A DNA stretch of 64,000 nt from CAIZGX01 sp044239865. Lineage in GTDB: Bacteria > Bacteroidota > Bacteroidia > Flavobacteriales_D > Sanyastnellaceae. Below are positions 60,315-64,000 of the stretch, piece after piece. The stretch spans positions 558,001 to 622,000 of the forward strand of contig JBIIAO010000001.1 of assembly GCA_044239865.1 (NCBI GenBank), in the 5' to 3' direction. The notes under the pieces were generated by a model, which was not told the DNA's origin, searched no databases, and saw only the letters and a list, made by a program, of their open reading frames with translations. The number at the start of each line of letters is the position of its first letter. The stretch's first letter is position 1. The position numbers and the translations under genes are program-made.

Positions 60315-62834
60315 ATGGAATCAGGAGAAAAAATTCTTAAGATAAACATTGAAGATGAAATGAAATCTGCCTACATCGATTACTCGATGTCGGTGATTGT
60401 GAGCAGAGCGTTACCAGACGTGCGCGATGGACTGAAACCAGTGCACCGCCGTGTGTTATATGGAATGCTTGACTTAGGAATGCTATCGAACAGACCTTAC
60501 AAAAAGTCTGCGCGTATTGTAGGAGAGGTATTGGGTAAGTATCACCCACACGGTGACTCGGCGGTATACGAAACCATGGTGCGTATGGCGCAGCCTTGGT
60601 CTTTGCGCTATCCTTTGGTAGACGGACAAGGTAACTTCGGTTCGATGGATGGTGACAACGCTGCTGCCATGCGTTATACGGAAGCGCGTTTGAGAAAATT
60701 AGCAGAAGAACTTCTTGAAGATTTAGATAAGGATACTGTAGACTGGCAGGCAAACTTCGATGATTCGTTGCAAGAGCCAAAGGTAATGCCCGCGAAAGTT
60801 CCAAACTTGTTGTTGAACGGTGTAAGCGGAATCGCTGTAGGTATGGCCACGAACATGGCTCCTCACAACCTAACGGAAGTGTGTGACGGTATTGCTGCGT
60901 ATATCGACAACCGTGATATTACGATTGAAGAATTGATGCAACACATCAAAGCTCCAGATTTCCCAACAGGAGGTGTTATTCATGGACTGGAAGGGGTGAA
61001 GTCGGCATACGAAACGGGAAGAGGACGTGTCGTTATTCGTGCGAAAGCACGCATTGAACAAGTTGCAAATCACGAGTGTATCATTGTTGAACAGGTTCCT
61101 TACCAGATCAACAAAGCAGACATGGTGAAGCGCACATGGGAATTGGTTGTTGAAGGTAAGATTGATGGAATTGCTGAGATCCGCGATGAGTCGGATAGAA
61201 ATGGCGTTCGTGTTGTTTATGAATTGAAGCGCGATGCAATTTCGAATGTTGTATTGAATAATCTTTACAAGTATACAGGTCTTCAGACCTCATTTTCAGT
61301 AAACAACATTGCTCTGGTTAATGGTCGTCCTGAAGTTCTAAACTTGAAAGATATCATTCGTCACTACGTAGAGCACCGCCATGAAGTGGTTACGCGTAGA
61401 ACTAAATTTGAATTACGCAAAGCTGAAGAGCGTGCGCATATCTTGGAAGGGTATTTAATTGCGTTGGATAACATTGATGCAGTTATTGCATTGATTCGAA
61501 AGTCACAAACGCCAGACGAGGCCAAGGACGGGTTGATTCAACAATTTGGGTTGTCTGAAATTCAAGCGAAGGCCATTCTTGAAATGCGTCTGCAAAGACT
61601 TACAGGATTAGAACGTGATAAGATCCGTGCAGAACATGCTGAATTGATGGCTTTAATTACACGTCTTCGTTCAATTTTGGACAGTGAGGAATTGCGTATG
61701 CAAATCATCAAAGATGAATTAACGCATTTGAAAGAGAAGTTCGGAGACGAGCGTCGTTCTATTATTGAATTCTCTTCTGCAGACTTGAGCATTGAAGATA
61801 TGATTCCTGATGAAGCAATGGTTGTCACCATTACGCACGCGGGTTACATCAAACGTACAAACTTGAACGAATACCGCACGCAAAGTCGCGGCGGAGTAGG
61901 AGCGAAGGGAACATCTGCACGTCAAGAAGACTTTGTAGAACACATCTTCACCGCAACAAACCACGATTACTTGCTCATCTTCACCCTGAAAGGAAGATGT
62001 TTCTGGATGCGTGTGTTTGAAATTCCGGAAGGAGGCAAGACGGCCAAAGGACGTGCAATTCAAAACATGATTCAAATTGAGCCAGACGACAAAGTATTGG
62101 CTTACATCCCGGTTAAGGATTTGAATAACGTAGAAAACTTGAAGTCGAACTTCGTTATTCTTTGCACTAGACAAGGATTAATTAAGAAGACGTCGTTGGA
62201 AGCATACAGCAGACCGCGTTCTTCGGGTATCAATGCAATTACAATTGTAGACGGAGATGAGCTGTTACAAGCGCGTTTGACAACAGGTGCAAGCGAAATC
62301 ATTATGGGAACGAAAGAAGGTAAAGCCATTCGTTTCCCAGAGGTTAAAGTTCGTGCAGTTGGAAGAACAGCGCAAGGAGTGAAGGCCGTTTCCCTTGGAA
62401 GCGCAACCGACGAAGTTATTGGAATGGTATGCGTAGATGATCCAAACAGCGACATCTTGGTAGTATCAGACAAAGGCTTTGGAAAGCGCTCTTCATTAGA
62501 GGACTACCGTGTAACGAATCGCGGTGGAAAAGGGGTGAAGACGATTAACATTACCGATAAGACGGGACCGTTATGTGCGATTCTATCTGTAGACAATGAA
62601 TATGATTTCATGATTATTAATAAATCTGGAATCGCCATTCGTCTGAGCGTAGATGCATTGCGTGTGATGGGAAGAAATACCCAAGGTGTGAAGTTGATTA
62701 ATCTTCGTGGAAACGATGAGATAGCAGCAGTATGTGCTGTAATCCGCGACGAAAATGAAGAGGAATCTACCGAAGGCGATGAAAACGCAGCCGAAGGTGA
62801 AACTGCAGCTCCAACGGAAGGAGGTGAAGAATAA
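60315..62834 (+). CDS. gyrA: DNA gyrase subunit A
   Basis: 839 residues. Catalytic Tyr121 is in AMRYTEARL. The quinolone region has HPHGDSAVYETMVRM, with Ser82 and Glu86 at the usual resistance positions, a wild-type-like pattern. The C-terminal beta-pinwheel has a GyrA box QSRGGVGAKG, followed by an acidic end rich in Glu. Gyrase introduces negative supercoils; gyrB is not in the window. Parallel ParC would have a shorter, box-less pinwheel, so this is GyrA. A hairpin (TTGGCA/TGCCAA, 62851-62869) follows the stop without a T-run, so the TPR gene behind may be co-transcribed. Confidence 0.97.
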   Translation: MESGEKILKINIEDEMKSAYIDYSMSVIVSRALPDVRDGLKPVHRRVLYGMLDLGMLSNRPYKKSARIVGEVLGKYHPHGDSAVYETMVRMAQPWSLRYPLVDGQGNFGSMDGDNAAAMRYTEARLRKLAEELLEDLDKDTVDWQANFDDSLQEPKVMPAKVPNLLLNGVSGIAVGMATNMAPHNLTEVCDGIAAYIDNRDITIEELMQHIKAPDFPTGGVIHGLEGVKSAYETGRGRVVIRAKARIEQVANHECIIVEQVPYQINKADMVKRTWELVVEGKIDGIAEIRDESDRNGVRVVYELKRDAISNVVLNNLYKYTGLQTSFSVNNIALVNGRPEVLNLKDIIRHYVEHRHEVVTRRTKFELRKAEERAHILEGYLIALDNIDAVIALIRKSQTPDEAKDGLIQQFGLSEIQAKAILEMRLQRLTGLERDKIRAEHAELMALITRLRSILDSEELRMQIIKDELTHLKEKFGDERRSIIEFSSADLSIEDMIPDEAMVVTITHAGYIKRTNLNEYRTQSRGGVGAKGTSARQEDFVEHIFTATNHDYLLIFTLKGRCFWMRVFEIPEGGKTAKGRAIQNMIQIEPDDKVLAYIPVKDLNNVENLKSNFVILCTRQGLIKKTSLEAYSRPRSSGINAITIVDGDELLQARLTTGASEIIMGTKEGKAIRFPEVKVRAVGRTAQGVKAVSLGSATDEVIGMVCVDDPNSDILVVSDKGFGKRSSLEDYRVTNRGGKGVKTINITDKTGPLCAILSVDNEYDFMIINKSGIAIRLSVDALRVMGRNTQGVKLINLRGNDEIAAVCAVIRDENEEESTEGDENAAEGETAAPTEGGEE

Positions 62835-62895
62835 ATTGCAACAAATTCTTTTGGCACTAACGTTGCCAAGGGAGAAAATGTAAAAAAACAAGATC

Positions 62896-63999
62896 ATGAA
62901 AAAAACACTAATCCTATTCGCGACTGTTCTGACAACGTTTGCAACCTTCGCACAAGCTGAGCTTACCAATGCTTTCAGAGCCAACGAAGACAAGAATTTT
63001 GAAGAGGCCTTGAACTACATTAATCAAGCGGCTTCAAATCCAAAAGCAACAGGCAAAGAAAAATACTGGAGATATCGTGGTGATATTTACATGAATATTG
63101 CAACAGACAGTGTTCTGAATATGAAATATGCAAATAGCTTCAATGAAGCTGTGGCTTCATACACGAAAGCTCTTGAATTAAGTAAAGATTACCTTCAAGA
63201 AATTGGTGCGGTCGTTGATCGTTTTAGAGCTACTGAAGGTCAAAAAGCATTTGCCGCATATAAAGCAGGAAACACATGCGGTGCAGCAGAACATTACGAG
63301 AACTTGATTAAGACAAGTTTAATGTTTGGTGTTACGGATACCATTTACGTTTATTACGGAGGTATTTGTCACGAAGCATGCGGAAATGTTGATATGGCAT
63401 TAGTCAATTTAATGAAATGTGCCAACCTAAACTATCAAGCTGCAGATTGCTACACTCGCATTGGAAACATGCTTGTGAAAGCCGGAAGAAAAGAGGAAGC
63501 CCTTAAAATTATTGGTGAGGCGCGTGCAAAGTTCCCGAAGAACACTTCAATCCTAACGGCTGAAGTAAACATCTATATCGAAGACAAAGATTATCAAAAA
63601 GCACACGATGTGTTGGTAGCTTTAGTTGAAGCTGATCCAAAGAACGAAAGTGTGTTATTCGTTTTGGGAGTGACGTATGAAAAGAACAACGAACCAGCTG
63701 AAGCGGAAAAGGTATACAACAGAGCCTTAGAATTGAATCCAACCTACTTTGATGCTCATTACAACCTAGCTGTCATGTATTACAATCAAGGCATTGATAA
63801 ATCGAAAATGGAAATACCATTGAAAGAAGTAGCAAAATACGATGCTTGGAAAGTTGAGAAAAAACTTCTTTTTCAAAAAGCAGCGGATCATTTTAGAGTT
63901 TGTTATGATCAAAATAGACAAGATACCAAAGTCAAGAAAGTTTTAGCTGAGTGTTACGGAAAATCTGACCAGCAATCAAAAATTCCTGAATTAGACTAG
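62896..63999 (+). CDS. Secreted or periplasmic TPR protein
   Basis: 367 residues, complete at the window edge (TAG at 63997-63999). Signal peptide ends near residue 20 (FATFAQA). At least six TPR units are visible, for example AVASYTKALELSKDY, AGRKEEALKIIGEARAKFPK, ESVLFVLGVTYEKNNEPAEA and VYNRALELNPTYFDAHYNLA. TPR arrays mediate protein-protein contact; the partner is unknown. It follows gyrA after 61 bases, an arrangement common in this group (established only from general impression, not checked). Confidence 0.85.
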   Translation: MKKTLILFATVLTTFATFAQAELTNAFRANEDKNFEEALNYINQAASNPKATGKEKYWRYRGDIYMNIATDSVLNMKYANSFNEAVASYTKALELSKDYLQEIGAVVDRFRATEGQKAFAAYKAGNTCGAAEHYENLIKTSLMFGVTDTIYVYYGGICHEACGNVDMALVNLMKCANLNYQAADCYTRIGNMLVKAGRKEEALKIIGEARAKFPKNTSILTAEVNIYIEDKDYQKAHDVLVALVEADPKNESVLFVLGVTYEKNNEPAEAEKVYNRALELNPTYFDAHYNLAVMYYNQGIDKSKMEIPLKEVAKYDAWKVEKKLLFQKAADHFRVCYDQNRQDTKVKKVLAECYGKSDQQSKIPELD

Positions 64000-64000
64000 A

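Noticed and set aside
62851..62869. Terminator after gyrA
   Set aside because: The 6-bp hairpin is not followed by a T-run; it probably does not end transcription.

Overview
The window reads as a chromosomal segment of a Bacteroidota bacterium, most likely of the order Flavobacteriales. Evidence for this is the set of type IX secretion cargo proteins (two C-terminal type A sorting domains and one type B / gliding-associated domain), GldF, a DUF3276 PUR protein, a DUF3127 protein, a bifunctional OlsF-type acyltransferase, a CcmE with the CxxxY heme site, and many Bacteroidota-type promoters (TAnnTTTG at about -7). It is AT-rich and gene-dense, and about 49 genes are supported.

Layout. 0-3.9 kb is the edge of a defence cluster: the 3' part of a type I restriction HsdR, an Mrr-type endonuclease and a NucS-like nuclease, in one transcription unit. 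4-9 kb holds two secreted T9SS proteins (an S8 protease with four near-identical Ig-like repeats and a LamG protein), then a divergent small XRE-type regulator with three TAGC sites at exact 41-bp spacing. 9.7-10.4 kb has tRNA-Ala(GGC) and a large array of mini-hairpins. 10.4-14.1 kb: feoA, feoB and a tiny FeoB-associated Cys-rich membrane protein, an SH3 lipoprotein and an M15 peptidase lipoprotein. 14.1-18.8 kb: hairpin arrays, a PD-(D/E)XK protein, and small DUF proteins. 18.9-30 kb: a T9SS type B protein, an MBL hydrolase, purB, an ABC exporter, gldF, pdhB, a RecB/AddB-like nuclease and olsF. 30.2-35.4 kb: ccmB-C-D-E-F for System I cytochrome c maturation. 35.4-38 kb: a probable GNAT toxin-antitoxin pair, a WYL regulator and a DUF3127 protein. 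38.4-46.4 kb: one giant surface protein (2662 aa). 46.4-53.7 kb: a run of minus-strand genes (MFS, flavin reductase, purE, bifunctional nuclease, etfA, etfB, arginase family, LMW-PTP, methyltransferase). 53.7-64 kb: a PUR protein, a 3-hydroxyacyl-CoA dehydrogenase, a TPR/PD40/OmpA/DUF1573 envelope protein, clpC, gyrA and a TPR protein.

The most striking non-coding signal is a set of mini-hairpin arrays at 9.84-10.34, 14.12-14.35, 21.29-21.37 and 30.02-30.24 kb. Each array alternates a short constant spacer (GGAAT/CCAAT, GAGG, GAAT or TCAT, by family) with short perfect inverted repeats whose stems differ from copy to copy but always pair. Nearly all loops are three nucleotides and read GNA (GAA, GCA, GTA, GGA) on one strand, usually closed by C-G. 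That is the rule of the unusually stable DNA mini-hairpin d(GCGAAGC). Three of the four loci fill gaps between convergent genes, and two run into stop codons. I know of no named element with this architecture and consider it the best candidate here for an undescribed system.

All calls come from reading the sequence and protein translations; no database search or folding program was run.
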